Source: Hymenopus coronatus
Taxonomy: Eukaryota; Arthropoda; Insecta; Mantodea; Hymenopodidae
Direction: 5' to 3'
Length of the DNA: 64,000 nucleotides
Assembly (NCBI GenBank): GCA_030762935.1
Contig: CM060886.1
Coordinates: 33,155,509-33,219,508, forward strand
Below the pieces are notes generated by a model. It made no database searches. It worked only from the letters and a program-made list of their open reading frames with translations, and was not told where the DNA came from. Below, piece by piece: positions 1-12,694 of this stretch (its first letter is position 1; every line of letters begins with the position of its first letter). The position numbers were made by a program, and so were the translations under genes.

Positions 1-1335
1 ATCAAATATTTTTTTTTTCCATTAGTGATTTCGGCTTACCACAACGTTTTGCACCCACCACAAAAATTGTCTTCTTATATTTATTTAAAATGTTTACGTA
101 CTGCGTGAAATGATGGTTTTCACTACAAAGGAGAATATTTCAACTCGCTGCTCAGAGGTGTGCATGACTAATACGAAATGGTTTTAAGTGGAAAATATTA
201 CGAAAATACCATATAATTTGTCTTCTGCATTTGTTTTATAATTTTCATTTGCATTATGGTATTGTTGATAAACTAGTCATTATTTTTATTGCTATTATGT
301 TGTCAACTGATAACAGCTGTAAAAGGCGCACAATAACCCTCCATAACACTGTCATTTGTCAAGTGACTTTTGAGCCTCAGTAAATAGGACACCGCTATGG
401 TGCTAAGTTAAAGCGTAGATGGCGCCCATTGGCTGGCCGGTTGAAGAGCTAATTCGCTCTTACTCAGCATAAACATAAACCAGTGACAACAAGAGATAAC
501 AGGTTGTGGGACATTTTTTTCCCGACTCTGGCGAATCTTTTAGAAGTCTGGTAAACTCCAGCAGCTCAGTTAGTATGAATGAATGAATAAGTGTATTTAT
601 TGACATAGCAATATCATAACATAGAATTTCAACAATCGCACGGGTCCACAGACCGTACGTGCTTTTGTAATACACATTACAAGCAATATCAAAACAGCAA
701 CAACAAAGAATTAAAAGAGTAATCACGAAAATAAACAGAAAAAGGTAATACACAGTCAAAAGCAATATTAAACAACAATAAAGAATTAAAAGTGAAGCCG
801 AAAATAAAAATACAAAGATATTCAAATATAGCAATTTAAATTTACAGCACAGAGTACATCTTCATAAATGCACCCTCTTATAATAGATAATTACACTTAA
901 AAGACATATATACACATAATATATACACCATATATAAAACCATAGTACAACAGTGACCTAAGTATGACAGTAAGAGAGTGAGTGCATTTCTGATGCGAAA
1001 AAGTGGTGTTCTACGAGTGAGTTTATGAAGACTGTCATGATGAATTGCCTGTGCTGTTATTATTACAAGAGATTAGAGAAACCGAGTTTGACTTCACAGC
1101 AAATGAAGCGAAAAGAGGATGCTTCGCGCGTTTTTTATTAAGCCACTACGTCACCAGAATTAAGTCAGGTGAAGTTGTAAGATAAATCACTTTAGTAAAG
1201 TGACACAGAGAATTGTACAAGGGCAGAGAAATGTAAACCTTTAAAATACACCAAAAGTGTTTCTATTTGAAAACTTTTACATACCAAACTTAAAGAAGTA
1301 CCCCTATTTTTTGTAGGAAAATTAGACCACATGAT
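1..1335. other. Gene-free AT-rich spacer
   Basis: No coding region is supported. A (GAAT)3 tract lies near 573-585, and an imperfect direct repeat built on the words 'caacaacaaagaattaaaag' and 'aacaataaagaattaaaag' is seen near 700-720 and 773-797. These resemble an old retroelement 3' end but cannot be assigned. A 124-codon minus-strand open stretch at 460-834 is Leu/Tyr/Cys-rich low-complexity sequence. Confidence 0.5.
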
Positions 1336-2209
1336 GAAAAGTCTGATGTGTACCATTCACATGACTTTCTCTATATCGCTGTGACAAATTATTGTTAAAA
1401 AGCATATTTTTCTATTTACTTTATGATAATCGAGATAATTACTTGCTTCCTTGTAAGTAGAAGAAAAGTAAATGAATTCACTAGGCTAAAACGATAGCCA
1501 ACTGTTTTAAAAACAGGTTGCCATGTGATTGAAATTCTTTTCTATGCAGAGCCTGGAATTTACACCCTTCCGTGTGAGAAAAGTTTAACAATTTTAAAAC
1601 TGAAACAAATAACAAGATACATCACCGAAATGGTTAATTCCAGAAAAAGACAAATATGATATAAATTGTGTATTTTAATGTGATCTACATTTTTTGTGTA
1701 GTAAGTTTTTGTGTATCTCTTGAGGTTTACCAATTACACAAAATTCAGCAAATTTCATTCAGAATAAAGAGGTCCTTAGAGGCTATTCCCAGAAAATTCA
1801 AAACATACATTTTATTTGTCATATAAATATCTTTAATATAAGGTATGTTAATCAAAATCGCCAGAGCCATTTTTGAGAAAATAAAACTTTTCGAAAAATT
1901 TTCCATATAAAGGGTAGTTGTGGGTGGGGGAATTTTTCTCAAAATCTTTGTGTCGCGTCCCAGGAAGATATTAACCTTAAATATTAAGTTTGATATTTTA
2001 TCGACTTTTCGTTTTTGAGTTATCGTGTTCACAGACACACGACACACACACTCATACACACGGATGTTTTTCCAAAAATGATTTTTTTGGATTCAGGAGA
2101 AACCAAAGCATGTATTTCCGGTGGAATATCAATATCGAATCTTTGGGTTGAATGCAATATGTACCTTCTCTATATACTATGTACATAGTGCGTGTAGAGA
2201 AAGTAAAAA
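1336..2209 (+). repeat. PER copy, full length (reference description of the family)
   Basis: Palindrome-ended repeat, a non-coding dispersed family. Order of landmarks on its + strand: a left end 'aaaaatctgatgtg' with a small hairpin (TGATGTG/CACATGA), then 'ACTTTCTCTACA'; a hairpin around 'atgctaat...attagca'; conserved blocks 'aagtagaagcgaaataaggg', 'ctcttacggtttagcagtta' and 'ggctattcccagaaaattca'; a palindrome close to AAATACCAAGTTTGGTATTT; a CA-rich microsatellite; 'tttccggtgaaatctcggta'; and a terminal hairpin of the form TTCTCTAtacactatgtaca then its complement, ending 'TAGAGAAAGTAAAAA'. This copy shows all of these. No frame stays open across copies, so coding is not supported. I do not recognise the family. 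Confidence 0.85.
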
Positions 2210-2257
2210 TGGACCTATAAATATTTCGCGCACATTCGCTCATGCTCATTCATAGAT

Positions 2258-2258
<1 letters not shown>

Positions 2259-2310
<52 letters not shown>
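2259..2310. repeat. (CA)n microsatellite
   Basis: Perfect CA dinucleotide tract of about 26 units followed by a short CT-rich run. It lies just outside the preceding PER copy. Confidence 0.97.
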
Positions 2311-2314
<4 letters not shown>

Positions 2315-2795
2315 CTGTCTCTCTTAAATTATTTCTCCACCCTTCTCATGGTCAGGTCGCGCTTCCAAGCACCTTTACTCAGCACCAAGTTTCCTTTGGG
2401 CTACATTAACTTTGAATACACTCTTGCCCACTTAATTACGCAGTGAAGCTAGATACCACATTTAAGATGCTCTAATTAAGGTGGAGACCAGGGCAGTTCA
2501 GTGTTCTGTCATTTTGTTATCAAATATTACGTTCACAGTCTTCTAAGTGCCTTGTGGCAGTATTGAGACACGAAATAATATTCTACACAAATTGATATTG
2601 AGAAATATATATGTACATTACCCTTGCAACTTCTCTCCAACTTCTGCTATATTAACTTACTCCACATCGATAGGTATACATACCTGGAAACAGAATGAAC
2701 AGATTTAAAATATCAACAAGCAAAATACAGCATAATCTAATAAGTTAAATTCAAAATGAAAACAGTTTAGGCATTTATACTGCCCCATTTTCAAT
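2311..2795. other. Gene-free spacer
   Basis: No coding region, RNA gene or recognised repeat was seen in this interval. Confidence 0.4.
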
Positions 2796-3615
2796 GTTTA
2801 CTTTCTCCATACGCACTATGTACATAGTATATAGAGAAAGTATTGCACTCCACCAAAAATTCGATACCGATATTTCACCGGAAATATATGTTTTAGGGTC
2901 CCCAATATCCAAAAAAAGCATTTTCAAAAAAGATCCGTGTGTGTGTGTGTATGTGTGTGTGTGTGTGTGTCCGTGAACACGATAACTCAAAAACGAAAAG
3001 TCGGTAAAATGCCAAACTTGGTATTTAAGTTTAGTATCTTCCAGGGATCCGACACGAAGATTTTGAGAAAAATCCCCCTACCCCCAACTACCCTTTACAT
3101 GGAACTTTTTTCGACAATTTTGATTTTCTCAAAAATGGCTCCAACGATTTTGATTAAAATTTCGGATATTAAACATATTTACCTGACAAATGAAGTGTAT
3201 ATCTTGAATTTTCTGGGAATAGCCTCTAAAGAGTAGTTTATTCTGGATGAATTTTACTAAATTTTGAATAACTGCTAAACCGTAAGAGATGGACAAAAAC
3301 TTACTACACAAAAAATGTAGAGCACATTAAAACACACAATTTATGAAAAACGTATACTTTTCTCATACTGGAACTTGTCAACTCCTATCCATATAAACAA
3401 AGGAACTTCATTGACATAGCAACCAGCTTTTGACTATCACTTTAACCTACGGTTGTCCCTTATTTCGCTTCTGCTTACAAGGATGCGAGTAATAAGATTA
3501 TTTCTGCTAATTTTTTCTGATTAGCATAAAGTAAATAGAAGTATAAGCTTTTTAAGAATTATTTGTTGCAGGGATATGGAGAAAGTCATGTGAATGGCAC
3601 ACATCTGATTTTTTC
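2796..3615 (-). repeat. PER copy, full length
   Basis: The hairpin end is at left ('ttactttctccatacgc...tatagagaaagtattgca') and the other end is at right ('gagaaagtcatgtgaatggc...catctgatttttt'). The internal microsatellite here is a GT tract at about 2937-2970. Confidence 0.85.
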
Positions 3616-3626
3616 AACTTCTGATA

Positions 3627-4234
3627 GGCTATAAATAAAAGTAAAGTTCATAAAAACAATTATTTACTAGCAAAAGTTTTGCACATTTATGGTTACTTTT
3701 CAACATAATAACCGAAAAGATTGAGACATTTATCGTACCTGTGCACAAGCTTTGCAATATCCGCTTCAAAAAATGTTGCCGCCAATGATTTCAAATGAGC
3801 ATTGACGTTGTTTTCAACATCTTCGTTGGTTTGAAAGTGCTGCCGTCCTATCCATGTCTTCATTTCAGGGAAAAGGTGAAAGTCGCTAGGTGCCAGGTCA
3901 GGACTGTTCAGCGGATGATCGAAAATGTCCCATTGAAATTGCTCAAGGAGACGAAGGGTTGTGCCAGCAGTGTGTGGACGAGCGTTGTATACAATTCCTG
4001 AAGTCAGCATTCCTCTTCGTTTGTTTTGAATGGCTCTCCGCACACGTCGTAAAGCACGAAGATCTTCAAAACAACGTCAAAGCTCATTTGAAATCATTGG
4101 CCGCAACATTTTTTGAAGCGTGTATTGCTAAGCTTGTGCACTTTCGGTGATTATGTTGAAAAGTAAACATAATTGTTCAAAACGTTTAGTAATAAAATAA
4201 TTGTTTTCTATGAACTTGTCTTTTATTTATAGCC
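3627..4234. mobile_element. Foldback mariner derivative: two mariner 3' ends in inverted orientation
   Basis: The element is bounded by TA at 3625-3626 and 4235-4236 and by inverted ends GGCTATAAATAAAAG and CTTTTATTTATAGCC. The left arm (3627 to about 4058) is a minus-strand mariner 3' end carrying the C-terminal transposase codons. The right arm (about 4060-4234) is a second copy of the same 3' end on the plus strand: its last codons (AHLKSLAATFFEA) and 3' UTR mirror the left arm. The shared inverted arm is about 175-180 bp. Outer TA dinucleotides at both ends suggest that the palindromic form itself was inserted as a unit. It has no 5' end or N-terminal coding part. Confidence 0.8.
3693..4043 (-). 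pseudogene. Truncated mariner transposase, C-terminal part
   Basis: About 116 codons matching the C-terminal third of a D,D34D mariner transposase. Visible motifs are RRAIQNKRRG, ARPHTA, SPDLAPSDFHLFPEMK and a final YYVEK. The segment normally reading LHDNARPHTA is reduced to VYNARPHTA, so the second catalytic Asp is missing. The third Asp (PSDFHLF) is kept. The N-terminal HTH and first catalytic Asp are absent because the element consists only of 3' ends. Non-functional. Confidence 0.8.
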
Positions 4235-4740
4235 TAACGGAGGTCGAAAGAAAACAGCCCTCGTATATAATTTAGAGATAAATACAGGTTAAATTTACTT
4301 AATTAACAGTATTCTAGCATAAGCAATTGCTTAGGTTCTAATATTTGTATGCATATAACGTAAATGAATTAAAGTAACATATCATTTAAGCGTTTCTCTG
4401 CTATTACAGCTCTAAGTACAGTGTTTGGAATATCTTACCAAAGTATTATACCGAAGAGCTATCCAAACAGGGTTACATTTTCAGGAGATACTGCTGATAG
4501 TCAATAACGCTGAAGTGAAATTACCCGCGAAGCAAGGAGTATGAGAAATAGCAGAGAAATAAATATTAAACAGATATAAAAGCATCCGAAAACGATATAT
4601 TACAATTCTAAACATTTATATCACACAAGAACAAAAGAATAGCATTGAAAGATATACTGTCTTATTGCTCATTTGATATTGAAAATATTTGCATGAAGGA
4701 CAGTGAATTCTACCTTACTTTCAAAAGGTATACATTAAAA
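4235..4740. other. Gene-free spacer
   Basis: AT-rich sequence with no supported gene or repeat. Confidence 0.4.
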
Positions 4741-6472
4741 AGTTAATGTGTTACATTCACAGGACTTTCTCTATATCGCCGTAACAATTATTGTTAAAAA
4801 GCACATTCTTCTATTTACTCTATGGTAGTCGAGGTAAACATCAGCAGAAGACATGCTTCCTTGTAAGTAGGAGGAAAGTAAGGGAATACACTAGAAGAAA
4901 ACGATAGTCAAATCGTTTAAAAGCTGGTTGCCATGTAGTTGAAATCCGTCTCTATGCAGAGCCAGGAGGTTACAACTTTCCGTGTGAAAAAAATTTCAAG
5001 TATTTTAAGTATTTCAAATCTGAAAAATATAACAAGATATACCTCAGAAATGGTCAATTCCCAATAAAAAACTCATATGGCATAAATTGTGTGTTTTAAT
5101 GTGATCTATATCTTTTATGTATTAAGTTTAGGTCTCTCTCTTACGGTTTGCCAGTTACGTAAAATTCAGCAAAACTCATTCAGAATAAAGAGGTCTTTAG
5201 AGGCTATTCCCAGAAAATTCAAGATAAACATTTTATTTGTCAGGTAAATATCTTCAATATACGATATATTAATCAAAATAGTTAGAGCCATTTTTGAGAA
5301 CATCAACATTTTTGAAACTTTTTGCATATAAAGGGTAGTTGTGATTGGGAGGATTTTCTTGAAAATTTTTGTGTAGCATCCTTGGAAGATACCAAGGACC
5401 GTTTAGTATTTAACGGTCTTTTGGGTTTTGAGCTATACTGCCCACAGACACAAACATACACACACACGCACATATACTAGCATGGACAGTTTTACTTTAT
5501 CTACACTACTAGGTATAGAGAAGGTATTGTAATGCACCCAAAAATTCGATTCCGAGATTTCACCGGATATTTATGTTTTGAGAACCCCTGAATCAAAAAA
5601 AAAACATTTTTAGAAAAATGTCCATGTATGTGAGTGTCTGTGGGCAGCATAGCTCAAAAACGAAAAGACCGTTAAATACTGAACTTGGTATTTAAGTTTG
5701 GTTTCTTCTAAGAATGTGACACGAAGATATTCAAGAAAATACCCCACGCAAACTACCCTTTACATGAAAAAATTGTCGAGCATTTTGTTTTTCTTAAAAA
5801 TGGCTTTAACGATTTTTATTAAAATACACATATTAAAGCCATTTCTATTACAAATAAAATGTATATCTTGAATTTTCTGGGAATAGCCTCTGAAGATTAC
5901 TTAATGAATTTTACAGAATTTTTCATAACTGCTAAACCGCACGAGATGGACAAAAATTTAGCACACAAAAAATGTAGAGCATGTTACAACACACAATATA
6001 ATATGTTGTATAACTGTTTTTTGTGGAATTGGTCGTTTTTGAGATATTCCTTGGTTTTAGTTTCAGCTTTGAAAAACTTATACTTTTCTTATACAGGAAA
6101 TTGTCAACTCCTGTCCATACAAACAAAGGAATTTCAGTCACATAGCAACCGGTTTTTGACTATCACTTTAAGCAATGGTCTCCCTTATTTCGCTTCTACA
6201 TACAAGGAAGCAAATAATAAGACCATTTCTGTTAATTTTTCCTTGAATAGAATTAAATAAATGGAGGCATAAGCTTTTTAAGAATAATGTGTTGCAGAGA
6301 TGAAGAGAACGTTGTGTGAGTGGAGCACATAAAATGTTTCTAAAAATGCTTTTTTTGGATTCAGGGGTGTCAGGACATATATTTCCAGTGAAATCTCAGT
6401 ATCGAATTTTTGGGTGCAATACAATTCCTTCTCTATACTCTATGTGCATAGTACGTGTAGAGAAAGTAAAAA
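4741..6472. repeat. PER nest: plus copy split by a full minus copy
   Basis: The outer plus copy runs 4741 to about 5488 and resumes at about 6323-6472 with 'tttctaaaaatgctttttttg' then the terminal hairpin. A complete minus-strand copy, about 5491-6322, sits between them. Its hairpin end reads 'ttttactttatctacac', a T-to-A variant of the usual 'tttctcta'. The break in the outer copy is at the first T-run after its CA-rich segment. An open stretch at 5859-6260 is internal PER sequence and not a gene. Confidence 0.8.
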
Positions 6473-6982
6473 TTGTATACACTTATTCTGCTTACTGCTA
6501 CCCTTTCCTTGTTTTGGAATCAAGTCTCTGCTGAATACTGTGACGTAAGGTAGCACCTTTATGATTATTCAGGGAAGGTTACGTTGCAAGGCAAATTAAC
6601 AACATATATACTTGTAGAATTACTATAATCTGGAACAGAACAGGAAGAAGATGTGTTGAGAAGACAAGAGGATCAGATGGCCTGACTTCTTTATACAGAA
6701 AGTGGGGCAACTGTCGAAGCGTGATATGTAGGGACAGAGACAGAGTAAAACGGAAAAACTTTCAAAGTTTAATGTACAAATAGTGTAGATAAATAATGTA
6801 AACTGTTGTAATGTGTAACACAAGAGTGAAATGTACTCCTTAGAATTAGCTCTCCTAACGAGTATTATTTAAATATCCAGACAAAAGCGAAGAGATCTTA
6901 GTCCTTAACCCTTTCACTGCTAACTTATTTTTAGGTGAGAAACACCTCCTTGCTAGTTAAGATGAAACTGTGCTGGAAGATC
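6473..6982. other. Gene-free spacer
   Basis: No supported feature. A short purine-rich stretch lies near 6640-6760. Confidence 0.4.
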
Positions 6983-7906
6983 TGATAGATTCCATTCACA
7001 TAACTTTCTCTACCTCTCTGAAACAAATTATTTTTAAAAAGCTTATGCTTCTATTTACTTCATCCTAATGAGAAGAAATTGGCACAGATAGTCTTATTAC
7101 TTGCTTCCTTGTAAGTAGTAGCGAAATAAGGGAGTAGCAGGTTAAAGTGATATTCAAAAGCTGGTTGCTATGTAACTGAAGTTCCTGTGTTTGTGTGGAC
7201 AGGGGTTGACCAATGTTTACTTTCTCTAGCCCCGTATGTGCAATGCACATAGGGATAGAGAAGTATTGTGTTACACCGAAAAATTTGATACCGAGATTTC
7301 ACGGGAAATACATGTTTTAGGATCCTCTGTATCCATAAAAAGGATTTTCAGAAAAAGGTCCGTGTGTGTGTCCGTGTGTCTGTAACTACGATAACTCAAA
7401 AACGAAACTAGCTAAAATATCAAATTTGGTATTTAATCTTAGTATCTTCCAGGGATGTAATACGAAGTTTTTCAAGAAAATTCCCCCACCCCAAACTACC
7501 CTTTACATGGAACTATTTTCGAAATTTTTGATTTTCTTAGAAATGGCTCTAACGATTTTGATTAAAATATCGTATATTAAAGATATTTACCTAAAAAATA
7601 AAATGTATATCTTGAATTTTCTGGGAATAGCTTCTGGGGGATTCCTTGGAAATCTTCGTGTCGCATCCTTGGAGGTACGAAACTTAAATACCAAGTTTGG
7701 TATTTAACTGTCTTGAACTATGCTGTCCACAGACACACAGACACACACACACGCATACACACGGACCTTTCTCCAAAAATGCTTCTTTTGGATTCAGGGG
7801 GACCCAAAACATGTATTTCCGGTGAAATCTCGGTATCGAATACTTGGGTGCATTACAATACCTTCTCTATACACTATGTAGATAATACGTGTAGAGAAAG
7901 TAAAAA
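6983..7906. repeat. PER nest, three pieces
   Basis: Left-end piece on plus (6983 to about 7213), then hairpin end and middle on minus (about 7214-7640), then right third on plus (about 7640-7906). The inner minus copy lost its left end, and the outer copy lost its middle, at about 7640. The inner hairpin is the second sequence type ('ctctagccccgtatgtgc' paired with 'gcacatagggatagag'). Confidence 0.75.
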
Positions 7907-9071
7907 TTGTTAAAAATTCGAAATTTGGTTTTTACCAATAACATTTGGCCTTGAATGTGTGTATTTCAAATTTAAAATGCAATAATATGCACTAATAACT
8001 TAAAAAAGTGAGTGTAGTAATATGTTTCAAAATTACAAAACAATTCTCACACGGGGTGTTTCTACCTCCCCGTCATCATACGGGCATGCCGTACCACCGA
8101 TTAGTTAACCTGGGCCCTCCCCATCCTAAATCACAGGTGATAGTGTACCCAGTGGGCTTCCCCACACCCCACCAACAGCATATTTACAGCCGTAAAATAG
8201 AGAATGCTTTGGCGGCAGAGTGCAGCTTGACTCGGACCAAATGATTTGCAGTTTTTCTTTGCTTTATATATTCAGGAGAATTTGTGTAAACAGTCCGTGA
8301 GAGTTGACAGATATTCTTGGTTTAAAAATTTCTGCAGGAGAATATGAAATTCTAATTTCTTGACCGTAGAACTGAAAGGTATGAAACAGGTTAACAAACA
8401 AATATTAAATAAACAGTAGGCGTCCGTTGGAAGCGGTGTTCAAATAAAAATATATTGGAGGCTTCTCGAATATACTTTCGTATGCATACTAGCTCGTTGC
8501 AGATGCACAGATGACCTACAAAGCTCTCAATTGCCATCCGAGGCTAAGGTAATTGCGGACGCCCAGGGAGAAGCACAAATATGGACAGGTAATCATATAC
8601 TTTAAATTACCTAGTAGACAGCTATATTTAAGAACCTTGTATTACAATTTTGCCAGATAATTTCCTGTTGCTAACTCTCGACATCTTAGAATCCTATTCA
8701 GAATTCTCGAGTTTATTGTTGATGCATTACAACACATGTTGAACGTTATGAATGATTTTGGTAAAACACATTCAAAGTTGCTATTATAGTGCTAAAGCCA
8801 AGTTCAATTACTTTATTTTAATTCGTGTACAATAAAAAGTAAAACTAAAACAAAATAAACAATATCATCTATAGCAGTATTAAAATTACATGAAATGGGC
8901 GAAGAGTATCCTGCGTTTACTTAGGTTTTCAATAATGGTTACAATTTTTATTACTGCGACTCTAACAATGCATCTTTTTGTGCAATATACATATATGATA
9001 ATTGTTTTGGTGTATATTTACAGCGAGATCAATTTTAACTTACACTAAAAGCTCTATGTAACAACAAGTAC
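7907..9071. other. Gene-free spacer
   Basis: No gene supported. A GC-richer island of about 200 bp (8060-8240) is open on plus (8008-8244) but has no recognisable motif and no conserved context. Confidence 0.4.
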
Positions 9072-9819
9072 AAAAAATCTGATACGTACCATTCACATGA
9101 CTTTCTCTATATCCCTGCAACAAATTATTTTTAAAAAGCTTATACTTCTATTTCCTTTATGCTAATCAGAAAAAATTAGCAGAAACTGTCTTATTACTCG
9201 CTTCCTTGTAAGTAGAAGCGAAATAAGGGAGTACCATAGGTTAAAGTGATAGTCAAAAGCTGGTTGCTATGTCAATGAAGTTTCTTTGTGTATATGGATC
9301 GGGGTTGACAAGTTCCTGTATGAGAAAAACATGTTTTTCATTGCAGAAACCAAAAATAAGGAATGTCTCAAAAACGACGAATTCCACGAAAAAAATTTAT
9401 ATAACATAAATTGTGTGTTTTAACGTGCTCTCCACTTTTTGTGCAGTAAGTTTTTGTCCATCTCTTACGGTTTAGCAGTTACTCAAAATTCAGTATAATT
9501 CATTCAGAATAAACTATTCTTCAGACGCTATTCTCAGAAAGTTCAAGATATGCATTTTATTTGTCAGGTATATATGTTTAGTATACGAAATTTTAATCAA
9601 AATCGTTAGAGCCATTTTTGAAAAAATCAAAATTTTCGAAAAAAGCTCCATGTAAAGGGTAGTTGGGGGTTGGGGGATTTATCTCAAAATCTTCGTGTCG
9701 CATCCCTAGAAGAAACTAAACTTAAATACCAAGTTTGGTATTTTACCGACTTTTCGTTTTTGAGTTATCGTGTTCACAGACACACGGACACACTAACACA
9801 CGGACACGGACACGGACAC

Positions 9820-9856
<37 letters not shown>

Positions 9857-9996
9857 CCTTTTTGTGAAAATGCTTTTTTTGGATATTGGGGACCCTAAAA
9901 CATATATTTCCGGTGAAATCTCGGTATCGAATTTTTGGTGGAGTGCAATACATTCTCTATACACTATGTATATAATGCGTATAGAGAAAGTAAAAA
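9072..9996 (+). repeat. PER copy, full length, with expanded microsatellite
   Basis: Both ends are present. The internal tandem tract contains GGACAC hexanucleotide units followed by (CA)n at about 9776-9853. This makes it the longest copy in the window. Confidence 0.85.
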
Positions 9997-12289
9997 CAGT
10001 AAATGCAACTCTTTGGGTATGAAATGTTTGCGTACATCGGAACCACGTATCCTACATTGTATCAACATTATGTCAACAATGTATTTTGAAGTTGAATTTT
10101 ATCTTGTTGTTTGAATACATTAGTGATCTTTGAACTTCTGAAGAAGTTCTAATTCCCTCAAGCGTAAAACGTCTGAAACGGTTGTTTTCCTTCGTAAATG
10201 CATTCAGTTCCTAGAAACTTTCTTTCATTCCACTAGTAAAGTACTTGAATTGCTTTGCCTTCCTCCGCATCTTTTGTGTTCACTTTTCATGGTTTCCTTA
10301 CTGATCGACCCTTACTTCTGATCGATTAAGGTCGTTTTCACGTTCATAACTACATATAACTATGGTGTTCCCATTTTGGAAACCGCAACTTTCCTGGTTT
10401 CTTTGTTGAAGATTTTCAGTAGGCAGTTTGACAGAAGTATTAATAAATCACTTTAATCTTATATATTTTTTATTGATTTAGTTTTAAATCGCATGTTTAC
10501 TTGCATTATAGGATATCTCATTCTAGCTAAGGTGCAGGGATATTCGAAAGAAGCATTTAGGATAAATATAATCCATTGCCATAGTCTTTCTTCAGTGGGA
10601 TGCTTGTTGAGATCTCGTATCATTTTCATTGCATTATAATGGTTTTATTCGTGACTGCCATACACTCTTCTCGTTTCTAGTAATCTAAATGCGGAACATT
10701 TTTAAAATCTCTGTGTAGGTTATATTGTTGAAATTAATGTCAGTTGTTACATTAAGAACAGTAATGTTTTAAATTGTTTCAAATTGTGGCTACTACTTGT
10801 GGTACTCTCCAAATTTCATGATTTTTGAACATTTAGATTTATGTTTTGAAACTAAGACCTTGTCGTTTTCTTTAATGTACATCTAAGAGGCAGTACTACA
10901 ATTTTGAACTAAATTGGTAACATATTACAATGTGCAGAACATTTTTAGTGGGTATGGAAAAGGATGAAAAATGTTGCAAGAAAATCAGATTCAAAATTGA
11001 GTGTGACTATTAATTAAGCTCACGCTTGATGTATTTGATATTTTAAGTGCGTAAAGTATAAGAGAAATGTTTTCATAAATTTTAAAATTCATATTTTATT
11101 ACGAGAAATAGTGTTTTTAACAAGCTTTGATCAAATTTCACAGATGGATTATTTTAATCTCAGCAATTTTAATCCATTAATGACGACGGACACCAGAATT
11201 ATGGTCGCATTAAATTAATAATTATTTTACAAGAATAGTGAAATGGTCAAATAATTCGACAAATAATTTAGTATATTAAAATCAACAAATAATGTAAAAA
11301 TACACAATTTACTATTTGGTTATTGGTAAGTCATTAACGAGGCATATTAACAGAACAAATGCTACAAGAGTGGTAAGAGTTAAGACTCATTACTAAAGGC
11401 AAGTTAAATTTAGAATCGAAGTCATGCTATGAAAGTAATCAAGGAGTCACAATCAATAGGCACACTTATTTGGCCCAAGGTTCAGCTCGTCGAATTGGTG
11501 TGTTCACAAATCAAACGAATGCTTAAAGTTTGTTGAAAGAGTAAGTTAGCAATTTCTAAGAATTAGTAACCGAAAGAATAATTAGGATTTAAAACTTAGA
11601 GAAGGAAGAATTTAGATGCTTATATGAAGGGCAAGATTTGGCAACGTAGAACATAAGCACTATGATGAGGTAGTCTTTAGTAGACGGGGCTTAAGGTTAA
11701 TAAAAGAGTCCATATTTCCAAAATTTGATTACTCTCTGGCACTCTGCATTCCGATTCTCTCTTGCTTTATGCGCTTTAAGTTAGTCTTTCTACAGTGATC
11801 GTAGCGCAGGTTAGGCTTATCAACAGTTCAGCGGTGATTGGTAAATGTGGTAAGTGATTCGCTGTATTGCAGTTTAATGACACGAGTTTTGCCTACAACG
11901 TGAGGTTCTTGACACTCTGGAAGATCGTGGATAAATACGACGCCATTATAAATTCCTCATGCTCAGATTCAAAAAAAGTTTAATGATTATTCATCTTAAA
12001 ACGATCGATAACTCGTTCCAAACAGTAAAGAATTATTGACCTCCTTTAAATGCTCTTAAGTTCTTGGTGTTCTGAACACACATATGCATAACCTGAAGAG
12101 AAAGTCTTCACAACAAACCACTGCAGCAGTTAGCAGTGAACAGAACTCCTACATTCACTTTTTGTTTCATTTGCAAAACTAGATTTCAAGTAATACTAAC
12201 TAGCCGAAATAAACCCTCAACAGTAACATAATGGACACATATCTGTAATTTTTTAACTAAAATAATAAGCCCACAACATGTATACACAT
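9997..12289. other. Gene-free spacer, longest apparently unique stretch
   Basis: About 2.3 kb of AT-rich sequence with no coding region, SINE or PER copy that I can see. Confidence 0.45.
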
Positions 12290-12694
12290 ATACAGGGTAT
12301 TGCAGTATTCAACCACAAAATTTGACAGGATTGTAGAGGGGTCCTAGATAAACAATTTGATTTTGCCAAATGTCAAAGTTTACTGGATTGCACATCAGTG
12401 GCCATACATTAAAAGAACGTGAACGTGAGAGGGCCAATTTCATTCAGAACGCCTAATTTGTATGGCAGAAAGTTGAAAGAATGCAGTATGGTGCAGAATC
12501 AATAAGATATTTAAAATTATTGAACTTACAATTGTGGCAAAATTGCCTGTTCTTTGTGAGTGCGCAGGCCACTGACAACCGCTCGGTTAGTTAGCTCCTA
12601 CGCTCCGCTAGCAGATATTGTGGGCGAGTCGGTATAGCGCTGGCCAAAGAATACTAAGATTCCAAGTTCGCACAGCTATCTAAAGGTTCAATTT
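12290..12694 (+). repeat. TACAGGGT-type unit ending in a tRNA-like segment, cut by PER
   Basis: Begins 'tacagggtattgcagtattc'. About 330 bp later it contains a tRNA-like stretch: 'gtcggtatagcgctggcc' resembles an A box, and a weak B box ('ccaagttcgcac') follows near 12670. The next PER copy begins immediately afterwards, so the right end is lost. It resembles the start of the element at 24070 in layout, not in detailed sequence. Confidence 0.35.

Noticed and set aside
460..834. 124-codon minus-strand open stretch, Leu/Cys/Tyr-rich
   Set aside because: Low-complexity translation of A/T-rich repeated sequence. No motif, no codon pattern typical of genes.
10100..10185. Hammerhead-like 'cttctgaagaagttcta' and 'aaacgtctgaaacgg' words
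   Set aside because: No convincing stem II or cleavage site, and no Penelope coding sequence or terminal repeat nearby.
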